57,014 nt of DNA from Gammaproteobacteria bacterium (GTDB lineage Bacteria > Pseudomonadota > Gammaproteobacteria > Enterobacterales > Alteromonadaceae), in contig JAMCRH010000182.1 in the NCBI GenBank assembly GCA_023380515.1, positions 1 through 57,014 on the forward strand, in the 5' to 3' direction. This document shows positions 27,086 through 35,697 of this stretch, piece after piece. The notes beneath the pieces are model-generated. The model had not been told where the DNA came from. It saw only the letters and a program-made list of their open reading frames with translations, and searched no databases. Position 1 is the stretch's first letter; every line of letters begins with the position of its first letter. A program made the position numbers and the translations under genes.

Positions 27086-27760
27086 ATGAAAATCGACACC
27101 CTGAATTTTGGTTTTTGGAAATGGATCCTGAGTGCCAGTGCTGCACTGCTGTTATTGAGCGGCTGTGCTGCACGGTTACCAGAAAATATTCGTACAACCG
27201 ACGAAAGCCTGACCAATTTTTCTACCGTGATGGCCAGCCCTGAAGCGACTCAAGGTGACTTGGTGCGCTGGGGCGGGGTCATTGCCGAGGTACGTAACCG
27301 CGCCGAGCACTCCGAAATCGAAGTGGTGTTTTTCACCTTGCGTGGCACGGGCCGTCCGTATGTCAGTGACCAAACTCCAGGCCGTTTCCGGGTGCGCGTT
27401 GAAGGCTTTGCTGACCCTGAAGTGTATGCCCGTGGCCGTTCGATTACGGTGCTAGGTACTTACCAAGCGATGGTCGAAGACACCATTGACGAGTTTGTTT
27501 ATCGTTTTCCATTAGTGCGCGCGCAGGGCGTCCATTTGTGGTCAGAAGAGCCGCAGCGCGTGGATGTCTGGCATCATGACATGTATTCGCCTTGGTATCG
27601 CCACCGCTTGTACGGCACCGGCCCGTACCGCGTACACCCATACTACTTCCCTTATGGTGTGCGCCATGTCGATGACCAGCGCGACCAGCGTCCACCGACC
27701 CAGCAAGCACCGCAGCAACGGCCACAGATGCAACGTGAACCTGTGCGGCAGCAGCATTGA
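27086..27760 (+). CDS. slp: Slp-family outer membrane lipoprotein
   Basis: A 224-residue lipoprotein. The signal peptide ends in a lipobox LLSGC (Cys31). The body matches Slp/YeaY: GDLVRWGGVIAEVRN, then TLRGTGRPYVSDQTPGRFRV, then GRSITVLGTY. The C-terminal about 60 residues are rich in Tyr/His/Pro/Gln and appear unstructured. Slp proteins are starvation- or stress-linked lipoproteins of unclear role. AGGAGGT precedes the start. Stop overlaps the TTG start of the next gene. Confidence 0.85.
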   Translation: MKIDTLNFGFWKWILSASAALLLLSGCAARLPENIRTTDESLTNFSTVMASPEATQGDLVRWGGVIAEVRNRAEHSEIEVVFFTLRGTGRPYVSDQTPGRFRVRVEGFADPEVYARGRSITVLGTYQAMVEDTIDEFVYRFPLVRAQGVHLWSEEPQRVDVWHHDMYSPWYRHRLYGTGPYRVHPYYFPYGVRHVDDQRDQRPPTQQAPQQRPQMQREPVRQQH

Positions 27761-28662
27761 GGGCGGTTCAATTTAACCTCCCGTATATTCAACTCGCGGG
27801 AGTCCATGCGCAATTTCCGAGTACAGCACCACGGACGGTGCTGGCGCTGCATGGTTGGTTAGACAATGCGGCAAGCTTTACCCCACTGTTGCAAGAATTG
27901 GAAATTCAAGCCCAGCTGGAATCCACAGCCGAAACCGCTGCGCAACCGCATACCCTCGACCTGATTGCACTTGATTTTGCTGGCCACGGCCATTCCGATC
28001 ATCGGCCGCAAGGTGCGTGGTATTACTTCACCGAATACGTTGCCGATGTGATTGCATTAATTCAACAACAGCAGCAACAACAGCAGTGGTCGAATCTAGA
28101 ATTGCTCGGCCATAGTATGGGTGGCTATGTGGCACAACTCGTGGCGGCAGCATTGCCAGACCAAGTGCAACGTGTGACTGCAATTGAAGCCATGGGATTG
28201 TGGCTCGGCCAAGGTGGCAACCTTGTCACTCATCTGCAAAAAGCCACCGCACAGCGCAGCGAATTGCGCAGCAAAGCCGCTCCCTGCTATAAAGACCTAC
28301 AACGTTTAGTCAATCTGCGTGCTGAGTTAAACGATCTGACGCCAGATTTAGCGCGTTTATTAATTGAGCGCAGCGTGGTGACCACTGAACGCGGATTTGA
28401 GTGGCGTGTTGATCCCCGAGTTCGGTTGCCCTCACCAATTCGCTTTACAGCAGCGCATGCGGTCGATATGTTAGAGAATATTCGCTGTCCGTTACACGTT
28501 GTGCTCGGCGACAGCGGCCATAACGACTTGCATCAAGCGATTCAAAACTGGCAACATCATGTTCAACAATTGACGACACTGACGATAGAAGGCGGGCATC
28601 ATGCACATATGCAAAGCCCAGCTGACATTGCACGAATTTTGCTCGATCGTGCAGGATCGTGA
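27757..28662 (+). CDS. Alpha/beta hydrolase
   Basis: A 301-residue hydrolase of the MenH/BioH-like class with unknown substrate. LALHGWLDNAASF is the oxyanion motif, LLGHSMGGYVAQ carries the nucleophile Ser, and GGHHAHMQSP near the end carries the His. The only in-frame start near the beginning is TTG at 27757, overlapping the slp stop by 4 bp (TTGA); no strong ribosome site, so coupling is likely. A run of eight Gln codons lies near residue 106 (28063-28086). No signal peptide. Confidence 0.75.
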   Translation: MRAVQFNLPYIQLAGVHAQFPSTAPRTVLALHGWLDNAASFTPLLQELEIQAQLESTAETAAQPHTLDLIALDFAGHGHSDHRPQGAWYYFTEYVADVIALIQQQQQQQQWSNLELLGHSMGGYVAQLVAAALPDQVQRVTAIEAMGLWLGQGGNLVTHLQKATAQRSELRSKAAPCYKDLQRLVNLRAELNDLTPDLARLLIERSVVTTERGFEWRVDPRVRLPSPIRFTAAHAVDMLENIRCPLHVVLGDSGHNDLHQAIQNWQHHVQQLTTLTIEGGHHAHMQSPADIARILLDRAGS

Positions 28663-28691
28663 GGCGATCAAGGCCGATTAACGCTATGATC

Positions 28692-28708
28692 GACTGGTCG
28701 GATATGAG
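28692..28708 (+). promoter_or_regulatory. FadR operator half-site upstream of fadD
   Basis: ACTGGTCGGA at 28693-28702 matches the left part of the FadR consensus AACTGGTCNGACCAGTT exactly, with a degenerate right half. It lies 62 bp before fadD. fadR itself is at 34938. Confidence 0.6.
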
Positions 28709-28769
28709 AAGATGACGTGTTATTCGTGACTATTATTTAAAAAAATTACGTAAATCAGGAGCGTTCACG

Positions 28770-30425
28770 GTGGATAAGATTTGGCTGGAACGGTATCCAA
28801 ATGGGGTGCCAAAAGAAATCGATCCGGATCACTATGCTTCGTTAGTCGAAATTTTCGAAGAAAGTGCACAAAAATATCGTGACCACGTTGCATTCAGCAA
28901 CATGGACACAGACATCACCTATGGTGAACTGGACCAGTTAACAGAGAAGTTTGCTGCCTACTTGCAATCAATCGGCTTGAAAAAGGGCGATCCAGTTGCC
29001 GTGATGATGCCAAACTTATTGCAATATCCGGTCGCCTTGTTCGGGATTCTGCGTGCGGGCATGACGGTTGTGAATGTCAATCCACTCTATACAGCGCGGG
29101 AACTGAAGCATCAGTTGACCGACTCGAAGAGTAAGGCGATTGTGATTCTGAAAAACTTCGCCCACACCTTAGCGAAGATTGAAAAAGACGTCAGCCTCGA
29201 CAAAGTTATCCTGACTAGCATTGGTGATATGTTGCCAGTGCCGAAGCGTTGGATTGTCAACTTAGTCGTGAAGTATGTGAAGAAAATGGTGCCGGCGTAC
29301 AGTCTGTCGAACACAGTTGAGTTCAACGATGTTTTGGCCGAAGGCGCGAAGAAATCCTACTCGCGGCCAGAAGTGAAAGGCGACGACTTAGCGTTCTTGC
29401 AATACACCGGTGGTACCACAGGTGTTTCTAAAGGCGCAATGTTGACCCATCGCAACATGGTTGCCAACCTTGACCAAATTTCAGCCTTTATTTTGCCGCG
29501 CTTAAGCGATGGTAAAGAAGTCGTGATTACCGCGTTACCGCTGTACCACATCTTTGCGTTAACGGCGAATTGCTTGGCGTTTTTGAAATTTGGTGGCAAG
29601 AATATCTTGATCACCAATCCGCGCGATATGCCTGCGTTTGTGAAAGAACTCGGCAAGCACAAGTTCACCATGATTTCCGGTGTAAATACCTTGTTTAACG
29701 GCTTGTTACATACTCCCGGCTTCAAAGACCTTGACTTTGCTCATTTAAAAATCGCCTTAGGTGGTGGTATGGCTGTGCAACGTGCGGTCGCAGAAAACTG
29801 GGAAAAAGTCACCGGTACTGCGCTGTTAGAAGGTTATGGTTTGACCGAATGCTCACCGGTCGTGACTGCGAACCCGTTTGATATTGAGCATTATACGGGC
29901 TCCATTGGTATTCCATTGCCTTCGACTGACTGTAAAATCGTCGATGAAGACGGTAATGAGTTGCCAATGGGTGAACCGGGTGAACTGTGGGTGAAAGGTC
30001 CGCAGGTCATGGCGGGTTATCTCGGACGTCCGGAAGACACTGACAAGGCGATCAAAGACGGTTGGTTCGCAACCGGTGATATGGCGACTGTGGATGAGCA
30101 TGGCTTCTTCCGCATTGTTGACCGCAAAAAAGATATGATTTTGGTGTCAGGCTTTAATGTCTACCCGAATGAAATTGAAGACGTGGTTGCAAGTCATCCG
30201 AAGGTACTTGAAGTGGCTGCCGTGGGTGTACCGCACGAGTCGTCAGGTGAAGTCGTCAAGATTGTCGTTGTGAAGAAAGACCAATCGCTTGCTGAAAAAG
30301 AGCTGATTGATTTCTGCCGCGAGAATTTAACGGCGTATAAAGTGCCGAAACTCGTTGAGTTCCGTGACGAATTACCGAAAACGAACGTGGGCAAAATTCT
30401 GCGTCGTGAATTACGGGATGATTAA
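28770..30425 (+). CDS. fadD: Long-chain fatty acid-CoA ligase
   Basis: A 551-residue acyl-CoA synthetase that activates imported fatty acids for beta-oxidation. AMP-binding motifs: [34 protein letters not shown] and [16 protein letters not shown], in order. The start is GTG at 28770 with AGGAG at 28757-28761. A FadR half-site lies upstream. Its stop overlaps the rnd start by 1 base (TAATG), the frequent fadD-rnd arrangement. Confidence 0.95.
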   Translation: MDKIWLERYPNGVPKEIDPDHYASLVEIFEESAQKYRDHVAFSNMDTDITYGELDQLTEKFAAYLQSIGLKKGDPVAVMMPNLLQYPVALFGILRAGMTVVNVNPLYTARELKHQLTDSKSKAIVILKNFAHTLAKIEKDVSLDKVILTSIGDMLPVPKRWIVNLVVKYVKKMVPAYSLSNTVEFNDVLAEGAKKSYSRPEVKGDDLAFLQYTGGTTGVSKGAMLTHRNMVANLDQISAFILPRLSDGKEVVITALPLYHIFALTANCLAFLKFGGKNILITNPRDMPAFVKELGKHKFTMISGVNTLFNGLLHTPGFKDLDFAHLKIALGGGMAVQRAVAENWEKVTGTALLEGYGLTECSPVVTANPFDIEHYTGSIGIPLPSTDCKIVDEDGNELPMGEPGELWVKGPQVMAGYLGRPEDTDKAIKDGWFATGDMATVDEHGFFRIVDRKKDMILVSGFNVYPNEIEDVVASHPKVLEVAAVGVPHESSGEVVKIVVVKKDQSLAEKELIDFCRENLTAYKVPKLVEFRDELPKTNVGKILRRELRDD

Positions 30426-31624
30426 TGACAAGTGCAAGTCAAGACAACTCGGCCTCAGCGGCCGAGTCTGCAACTGACGACCGCATGTCCGATTATCGGA
30501 TGATAAACGCCACTGGGGAACTGGTGGCGTTTTGCGATCGAGCGGCTGCGAAAGGTTATGTGATCGTCGATACCGAGTTTGTGCGCACACGCACTTACTA
30601 TGCGCAGTTAGGCCTAGTGCAAGCAAGTTGCGCCGGTGAAGCCGTGCTGATTGACCCGCTCAACGGCGTGGATTTGCAACCCTTGTGGCAACTGCTTAGC
30701 AGTGGTGTGGAAGTGATTCTGCATGCGGGCGGTGAAGACTTAGAGTTGTTCCATCGTTACGACGCATTACCCAAAAAGCTGTTTGACAGCCAAGTCGCAC
30801 ATGCGTTCTTAACGGACGGCAGTCAAATTGGTTATGCCGGATTAGTTGAGAAGATGCTCGGGATTGCAGTCGATAAAAGCCAAAGCCGCACAGACTGGTT
30901 GCAGCGCCCATTGAGTAAAGCGCAGCTTGATTATGCGGCAGCGGATGTCATTTATCTGGAACGCTTGCAAGTCGAGTTGAAGGAACAAGTTGAACAACTG
31001 CCATTTGCCGACTTGGTGTGGCAAGAGTGTCGTGAGCAAGTGCAAAAGCGTGCGCGCGATGTGGCGCCTCAGGTTGCTTGGCGCGATATTGGCGGTGTTA
31101 GCTTATTGCCTGGCACTGGTCGTGCAATTCTGCGTGAACTTGCTGCTTGGCGCTTGCAAACAGCACGGACCAATGATGTCGCTTTACCCTTTATTCTGCG
31201 TGATCCGGTGATGGTTGAGATAGCGCGAACGCGCCCGCAAAATCGCCATCAATTAGGGCAAATTGCTGATATTCACCCGCGTTCGCTGCGTTTGTATGGC
31301 GATGCGGTATTGTCCTGTGTGGCTGCAGGAGAGGCTGTTCCCGCAAGTGAGCAACCGGAAGATATTCCGCGTTATGATCAACTGCCTGGCTATAAACGCT
31401 TTTTTAAAGCAGCCAAGGCGCTGTTTGCAGACGTGGCTGAAGAAACTGGTATCCCAGTGTCGTTGCTTGGTTCTCGTAAGCAAATTAACGACGTCTTTGT
31501 GTATGCGCATTTTACCAGTGAGGCGAGCAAATCCTTGATTGCCAAGCCGGATCTCTGTAGTGGCTGGCGCGCCGATTTATTGGTGGATGGTTTGCAAGCA
31601 CTATTGGCCGAAAGTAAGCGTTAG
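30425..31624 (+). CDS. rnd: Ribonuclease D
   Basis: A 399-residue 3'-5' exoribonuclease for tRNA 3' maturation. DEDDy residues are visible: VDTEF (Asp49, Glu51), HAGGEDLELF, and YAAADVIYL with its Tyr. An HRDC domain follows from about residue 215. The first about 20 residues are polar and may not be translated; an alternative ATG is at 30485. Confidence 0.95.
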   Translation: MTSASQDNSASAAESATDDRMSDYRMINATGELVAFCDRAAAKGYVIVDTEFVRTRTYYAQLGLVQASCAGEAVLIDPLNGVDLQPLWQLLSSGVEVILHAGGEDLELFHRYDALPKKLFDSQVAHAFLTDGSQIGYAGLVEKMLGIAVDKSQSRTDWLQRPLSKAQLDYAAADVIYLERLQVELKEQVEQLPFADLVWQECREQVQKRARDVAPQVAWRDIGGVSLLPGTGRAILRELAAWRLQTARTNDVALPFILRDPVMVEIARTRPQNRHQLGQIADIHPRSLRLYGDAVLSCVAAGEAVPASEQPEDIPRYDQLPGYKRFFKAAKALFADVAEETGIPVSLLGSRKQINDVFVYAHFTSEASKSLIAKPDLCSGWRADLLVDGLQALLAESKR

Positions 31625-31635
31625 GAATAACCGCA

Positions 31636-31905
31636 ATGTTTTGTCGTATTTTGAAGTCTCCCCGTAAAGCCGATACTTACTTGTATTTGCCGATGGACGC
31701 AGAGCTTGGTGATTTACCTTTGCCGCTGCAACAGTTGTTTATTCCTGAATTGGAAGTCACCCGCATGGCGATCAGCCCAAACCGTCAATTTGCCCGCATT
31801 AGTGGTGTAAAGTTGCTGGAACACCTAGAAGACCCCGGGTACTATTTGCAAATGCCACTGCCGGTTGAGAATCTGCTCGACAGCCACAAAGCAGACCGTC
31901 GGTAG
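31636..31905 (+). CDS. ycgL: YcgL family protein
   Basis: An 89-residue small conserved protein of the YcgL (DUF709) family. It begins MFCRILKSPRKADTYLYL and ends with GYYLQMPLPVENLL, both family hallmarks. Function unknown. It follows rnd by 11 bp, a common gammaproteobacterial arrangement. Confidence 0.92.
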   Translation: MFCRILKSPRKADTYLYLPMDAELGDLPLPLQQLFIPELEVTRMAISPNRQFARISGVKLLEHLEDPGYYLQMPLPVENLLDSHKADRR

Positions 31906-31932
31906 TTCGTTGTTCTGAAGAGAGGAAGATTT

Positions 31933-32964
31933 ATGCGGTTATTCGGTGTTCAGTTCGGTCATGTTTTGCGACATGTAGCGCTACTACTGGTGTTCTCGTT
32001 ATTGATATTTGCAGGCAAAGCCCTAGTGAGTGGGAAGGCGCAAGCCAATGACGTCGATGTTGCGGGTTTTCCTGACTATGTCGAACAATTAAAAGTTGAA
32101 GCTCGTGAACACGGCATCTCGGCAGATGCCATTGCGCGGGCGTTTACTGATGTTGAGTTTTATCAGCGAGCAGTAAGTGCCGACCGCAACCAACCAGAGT
32201 TTACCATTACCCTCGACACTTATTTGCCGCGCGCTGTTCCTGATTGGAAAGTCCAGCAGGGCGTACGTAAATACCGTGAGCACCGTGAACTACTCGAGCG
32301 AATTGGTGCTGAATATGGCGTACAGCCACGCTTTATTGTCGCCTTGTGGGGTGTCGAAACCAACTATGGTGGTTTCACCGGCAACTTCAAAGTGGTGTCT
32401 GCGTTAGCAACGTTAGCGTACGAAGGTCGCCGTGAAGCGTTCTTTAAACGTCAGTTAATGCAAGCACTAGAAATTATTGACGCTGGCCATATCGAACCAG
32501 AGCAAATGCGCGGATCGTGGGCAGGAGCGATGGGCCAAACCCAGTTTATGCCAAGTTCGTTCTTGTCGTATGCGGTTGATGGTGACGGCGATGGTAAAAT
32601 CGATATTTGGAATAGCTTCCCTGATGTGTTCGCATCTGCGGCGAACTACTTAGCTCAAGTGGGTTGGGATGACAGCAAAACCTGGGGACGGCAAGTTCGT
32701 TTACCGGCTGGTTTTGATACCGAGTTAGCTGGCCTTAACACCAAAAAATCACTGGCGGAATGGCAAGAGCTTGGCATTCGTCGCTATGACGGCTCAGCGT
32801 TACCGACTCGAGATATTCAAGCGTCTGTGATTATGCCTGACGGCGTTGATGGCCGTATTTACTTGGCTTATCACAACTGGGACGTGCTGATGCGTTGGAA
32901 CCGCTCGAATTACTTCGTTGCTGCGGTTGGTACGCTTGCCGATCGCATTCAAATGGGACTGTAA
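31933..32964 (+). CDS. MltB-type lytic murein transglycosylase
   Basis: A 343-residue exported enzyme that cleaves peptidoglycan with 1,6-anhydro product formation. A hydrophobic N-terminal segment (about residues 17-34) is a signal peptide or anchor; there is no lipobox Cys as in MltB itself. The catalytic Glu is in ALWGVETNYGG; GAMGQTQFMPSSFLSYAVDGDGDG is the family signature. AGAGGAAG precedes the start. Confidence 0.92.
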   Translation: MRLFGVQFGHVLRHVALLLVFSLLIFAGKALVSGKAQANDVDVAGFPDYVEQLKVEAREHGISADAIARAFTDVEFYQRAVSADRNQPEFTITLDTYLPRAVPDWKVQQGVRKYREHRELLERIGAEYGVQPRFIVALWGVETNYGGFTGNFKVVSALATLAYEGRREAFFKRQLMQALEIIDAGHIEPEQMRGSWAGAMGQTQFMPSSFLSYAVDGDGDGKIDIWNSFPDVFASAANYLAQVGWDDSKTWGRQVRLPAGFDTELAGLNTKKSLAEWQELGIRRYDGSALPTRDIQASVIMPDGVDGRIYLAYHNWDVLMRWNRSNYFVAAVGTLADRIQMGL

Positions 32965-32968
32965 GTGC

Positions 32969-33754
32969 ATGTTAGCACCGCTGCCTATTGGGAAAATGGT
33001 CTGTGTTGGGCGCAATTATGGCGCCCACGCTGCCGAGCTTGGCAATGCCATTCCCGAGCAACCCTTGCTGTTTATGAAGCCCGCAAGCGCGTGGCAGCCG
33101 CTGTATGGCTTTGTCGACGGTAAGGACGCTGAGCGCCAACGTCGGACAAATATTGTGCATATCCCGCAGGGACTGGGCTCCTGTCACCATGAGCTTGAGC
33201 TGACACTGCTCATTGGTGAGCATTTAAGTTCTGATTCAATCTCCGCACAAGCTGCGACAGCAAATGTCGCACTGAAAGCCATTGCAGGTGTTGGCCTAGG
33301 GCTCGACCTAACCTTACGCGACCTGCAAGAGCAACTGAAACGACAAGGACAGCCATGGGAGCGGGCAAAGGCTTTTGCTGGCAGTGCGCCGCTTACCGAG
33401 TTTATTGCGGTTGAAGACCTTGGTGTTAACCTTGACGAGCTGAGCTTTACCTTGCACCGCAACGGTTCGTTGCAGCAGCATGGCAAAGTCAGTGACATGA
33501 TCTTCCCGATTGCGCAGTTAGTCCTCGATATAGCCACAACATTTAGCTTGCAACCGGGCGATATTATTTTTACCGGTACACCGGCTGGCGTTAGTGCTTT
33601 GCATGCGGGCGATGAACTAGTGCTAGCATTGCAGGCAGGTGAACAGGAATTTACTTGGCAGGCACACGTTGCGGATGCCACCGCTAACGCTGCTAACACC
33701 ACCGCTAACGCTACAGCCACCACTAACGCGCAGGGGCAGCGGCAAGGTGAGTAG
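32969..33754 (+). CDS. ycgM: Fumarylacetoacetate hydrolase family protein YcgM
   Basis: A 261-residue metal-dependent hydrolase/isomerase-like protein. The ATG at 32969 (MLAPLPIGKMVCVGRNYGAH) is chosen; upstream codons overlap the previous gene. HELELTLLIGE and GDIIFTGTPAGV are FAH family signatures with metal ligands. The C-terminal about 25 residues are an unusual Ala/Thr/Asn tail (TANAANTTANATATTNA) from short DNA repeats. Substrate not predicted. Overlaps ycgN by 8 bp, as ycgM-ycgN neighbours in E. coli. Confidence 0.9.
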   Translation: MLAPLPIGKMVCVGRNYGAHAAELGNAIPEQPLLFMKPASAWQPLYGFVDGKDAERQRRTNIVHIPQGLGSCHHELELTLLIGEHLSSDSISAQAATANVALKAIAGVGLGLDLTLRDLQEQLKRQGQPWERAKAFAGSAPLTEFIAVEDLGVNLDELSFTLHRNGSLQQHGKVSDMIFPIAQLVLDIATTFSLQPGDIIFTGTPAGVSALHAGDELVLALQAGEQEFTWQAHVADATANAANTTANATATTNAQGQRQGE

Positions 33755-34250
33755 CGAAAAACCGAATGCCGCAGCGTTTTGGCAAACTAAGTCACTGCCA
33801 GACATGACACCGCAAGAGTGGGAGTCGCTGTGTGATGGCTGTGGCAAGTGCTGTTTACATAAGCTGTTAGACGAGCGCGGTGACCTGCCGGAAGACGCGC
33901 CTATGCAGCTTGGCGAAGATTTACATTACACCCACGTTGCGTGCAAACTCCTGAATACCGAGCAGGGCGGCTGTCGTCATTACCCGATTCGCCATCGCTT
34001 TGTGCCCGGTTGTGTGCAGCTCACTGCTGATGACCTCGACAGCATTCATTACATGCCGCCAAGTTGCGCTTATCGGCGCTTACACGAAGGCCGCGGTTTA
34101 CCAAGTTGGCACCCCTTGTTACATGATGGTTCGCGGGCAGCGATGGAAGCAGCCGGAATGGCAGTTACAGGTTATCCCGTAACCAGTGATGAACGGGATG
34201 AGCCAAGCGAAGCGACCATTGTGACTTGGCCGCTGCACGACTGTGATTAA
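33747..34250 (+). CDS. ycgN: YcgN family CxxCxxCC protein
   Basis: A 167-residue protein of the YcgN/UPF0260 (YkgJ-type) family. A Cys cluster DGCGKCC lies near residue 35 and further cysteines are in HVACKLLNTEQGGCRHYP, FVPGCV and PPSCAY, suggesting Fe-S or zinc binding. The GTG at 33747 is chosen: it removes a 36-residue low-complexity leader derived from the repeats of ycgM. Function unknown. Confidence 0.88.
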   Translation: MSSEKPNAAAFWQTKSLPDMTPQEWESLCDGCGKCCLHKLLDERGDLPEDAPMQLGEDLHYTHVACKLLNTEQGGCRHYPIRHRFVPGCVQLTADDLDSIHYMPPSCAYRRLHEGRGLPSWHPLLHDGSRAAMEAAGMAVTGYPVTSDERDEPSEATIVTWPLHDCD

Positions 34251-34256
34251 GTTTGG

Positions 34257-34799
34257 TTAAATTCGCCGAGTTGCGAACAAACGCGCCGCTATCACGACAA
34301 CGGCTAGGCCAAGAAAAATACTAAAAATAATCTGCATCCACTCGGGCATATTAAGTCCCAGCAAACGCCAACCGTCGTCACCGCACATGCCGGTAATGGC
34401 GAAAACACTCGGTAACCATTCATGCAAAGGCGCCCAACTGGGGAAGTTCGGATAAGCAGAACAGCTGGTAAACAACGGGTTTGCTTCGCGCTGAAACCAT
34501 AAATGGTAGTTAGCAGACGACAAGCCCGCCCAAGCGCTGCCAATCCAGCCCGTAAAGGCCACAAGACGTACCGCAAAATATTGCGGTGCCGCAGCGCCTA
34601 GCCACGCAAACAACGCGATACCAATCATGGCGGTGCGTTGGTAAATACATTGCTCACAGGGGTTTTGCTCGTTGACGTGCTGCATGTACAACGCGGTTAA
34701 CACCAAGCCTGTCGCAGCCGCAGCTAAGAGCAGCCAAGGCCAACGTTTTTGCGGCCATGAGCCTAAATGTTCGAGAATTGATTTCGAGTTGACGTTCAT
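34257..34799 (-). CDS. dsbB: Disulfide bond formation protein B
   Basis: A 180-residue inner-membrane protein with four predicted helices that reoxidises DsbA and passes electrons to quinone. The two periplasmic Cys pairs are present: Cys48-Cys51 (CEQC) and Cys113/Cys139. Gene is convergent with ycgN (6 bp) and divergent from fadR, the latter a familiar neighbour. Confidence 0.95.
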   Translation of the reverse strand: MNVNSKSILEHLGSWPQKRWPWLLLAAAATGLVLTALYMQHVNEQNPCEQCIYQRTAMIGIALFAWLGAAAPQYFAVRLVAFTGWIGSAWAGLSSANYHLWFQREANPLFTSCSAYPNFPSWAPLHEWLPSVFAITGMCGDDGWRLLGLNMPEWMQIIFSIFLGLAVVVIAARLFATRRI

Positions 34800-34855
34800 A
34801 TCTGTAATCTTCGTTAAGAAACTCAGTGGCGATTAATTGAAACATGCTATCATAA

Positions 34856-34887
34856 AACTTGTCCGACCATTGTGAGCAAGTTACAAT
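34856..34887 (+). promoter_or_regulatory. fadR promoter with overlapping FadR box
   Basis: TTGTCC (34859-34864), a 17-bp spacer and TACAAT (34882-34887) form a good sigma-70 promoter. The 17-mer at 34856-34872 matches the FadR consensus AACTGGTCNGACCAGTT at 13 of 16 defined positions and covers the -35 box, indicating negative autoregulation. Confidence 0.7.
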
Positions 34888-34937
34888 CCGATATTGCCCT
34901 TAATGTATTCTGAAATTTGTAGCAAAGAAAGGCACTT

Positions 34938-35648
34938 ATGTTTATTAAAGCAAAAAGTCCTGCAGGGTTTGCAGAGGAATTTATCGTAAAGTCGATCTGG
35001 AAAGGTGACTTTGCGCCGGGCTCGATCCTGCCGGCTGAACGTGAGTTGTCTGAACTCATCGGCGTGACACGTACTACTTTACGTGAAGTATTACAGCGCT
35101 TAGCGCGCGACGGCTGGTTGACAATCCAACACGGCAAGCCAACTCGGGTAAACAACTTTTGGGAAACCTCAGGTTTGAATATTCTCGAAACGCTTGCGCG
35201 TCTTGACGAAGAAGGTATGCCGGATTTAGTTGACCATTTATTGTCAGCGCGCACGAATATTAGTGCGATTTATATTCGCCAAGCTATTCGCCACAATCCT
35301 GAGCGCGCCGCAGAAGTATTGCGTGCAGCCCAAACCTTAGAAGACAGTCCCAAGGCGTTCGCCGATTTTGACTATCAACTCAACCACGAATTGGCACTTG
35401 CCTCTGGCAATCCGATTTATGTACTGGTATTAAATGGGTTCAAGGGACTGTATGCGCGCATTGGCCAATTTTACTTTTCTGAAAGTAAAGGCCGTGAGCT
35501 TGCACGTAATTACTATGAAGAACTTTTAAAGCTGGTTGAAGCGAAAGACTATAATGGCGCACTCGGTTTAGTCCGTCAGTATGGTTATGACTCGGCCGCA
35601 ATTTGGAAAGATCTTCGCGACTCAATTCCTGAGAATCTTGTCGACTAG
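34938..35648 (+). CDS. fadR: Fatty acid metabolism regulator FadR
   Basis: A 236-residue GntR-family regulator. The N-terminal winged helix has [31 protein letters not shown], matching enteric FadR, and the C-terminal alpha domain binds acyl-CoA. FadR represses fad genes and activates unsaturated fatty acid synthesis until released by long-chain acyl-CoA. A box overlaps its own promoter and another lies before fadD. Length matches E. coli FadR (239). Confidence 0.95.
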   Translation: MFIKAKSPAGFAEEFIVKSIWKGDFAPGSILPAERELSELIGVTRTTLREVLQRLARDGWLTIQHGKPTRVNNFWETSGLNILETLARLDEEGMPDLVDHLLSARTNISAIYIRQAIRHNPERAAEVLRAAQTLEDSPKAFADFDYQLNHELALASGNPIYVLVLNGFKGLYARIGQFYFSESKGRELARNYYEELLKLVEAKDYNGALGLVRQYGYDSAAIWKDLRDSIPENLVD

Positions 35649-35697
35649 CACGTCTGATTAGTCATCGTGCGACTCGACCAACAACAAGAGACGCACG

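Noticed and set aside
33184..33723. A 179-residue minus-strand frame inside ycgM
   Set aside because: Antisense shadow of a well-supported FAH-family gene; low-complexity Ser/Cys-rich translation.
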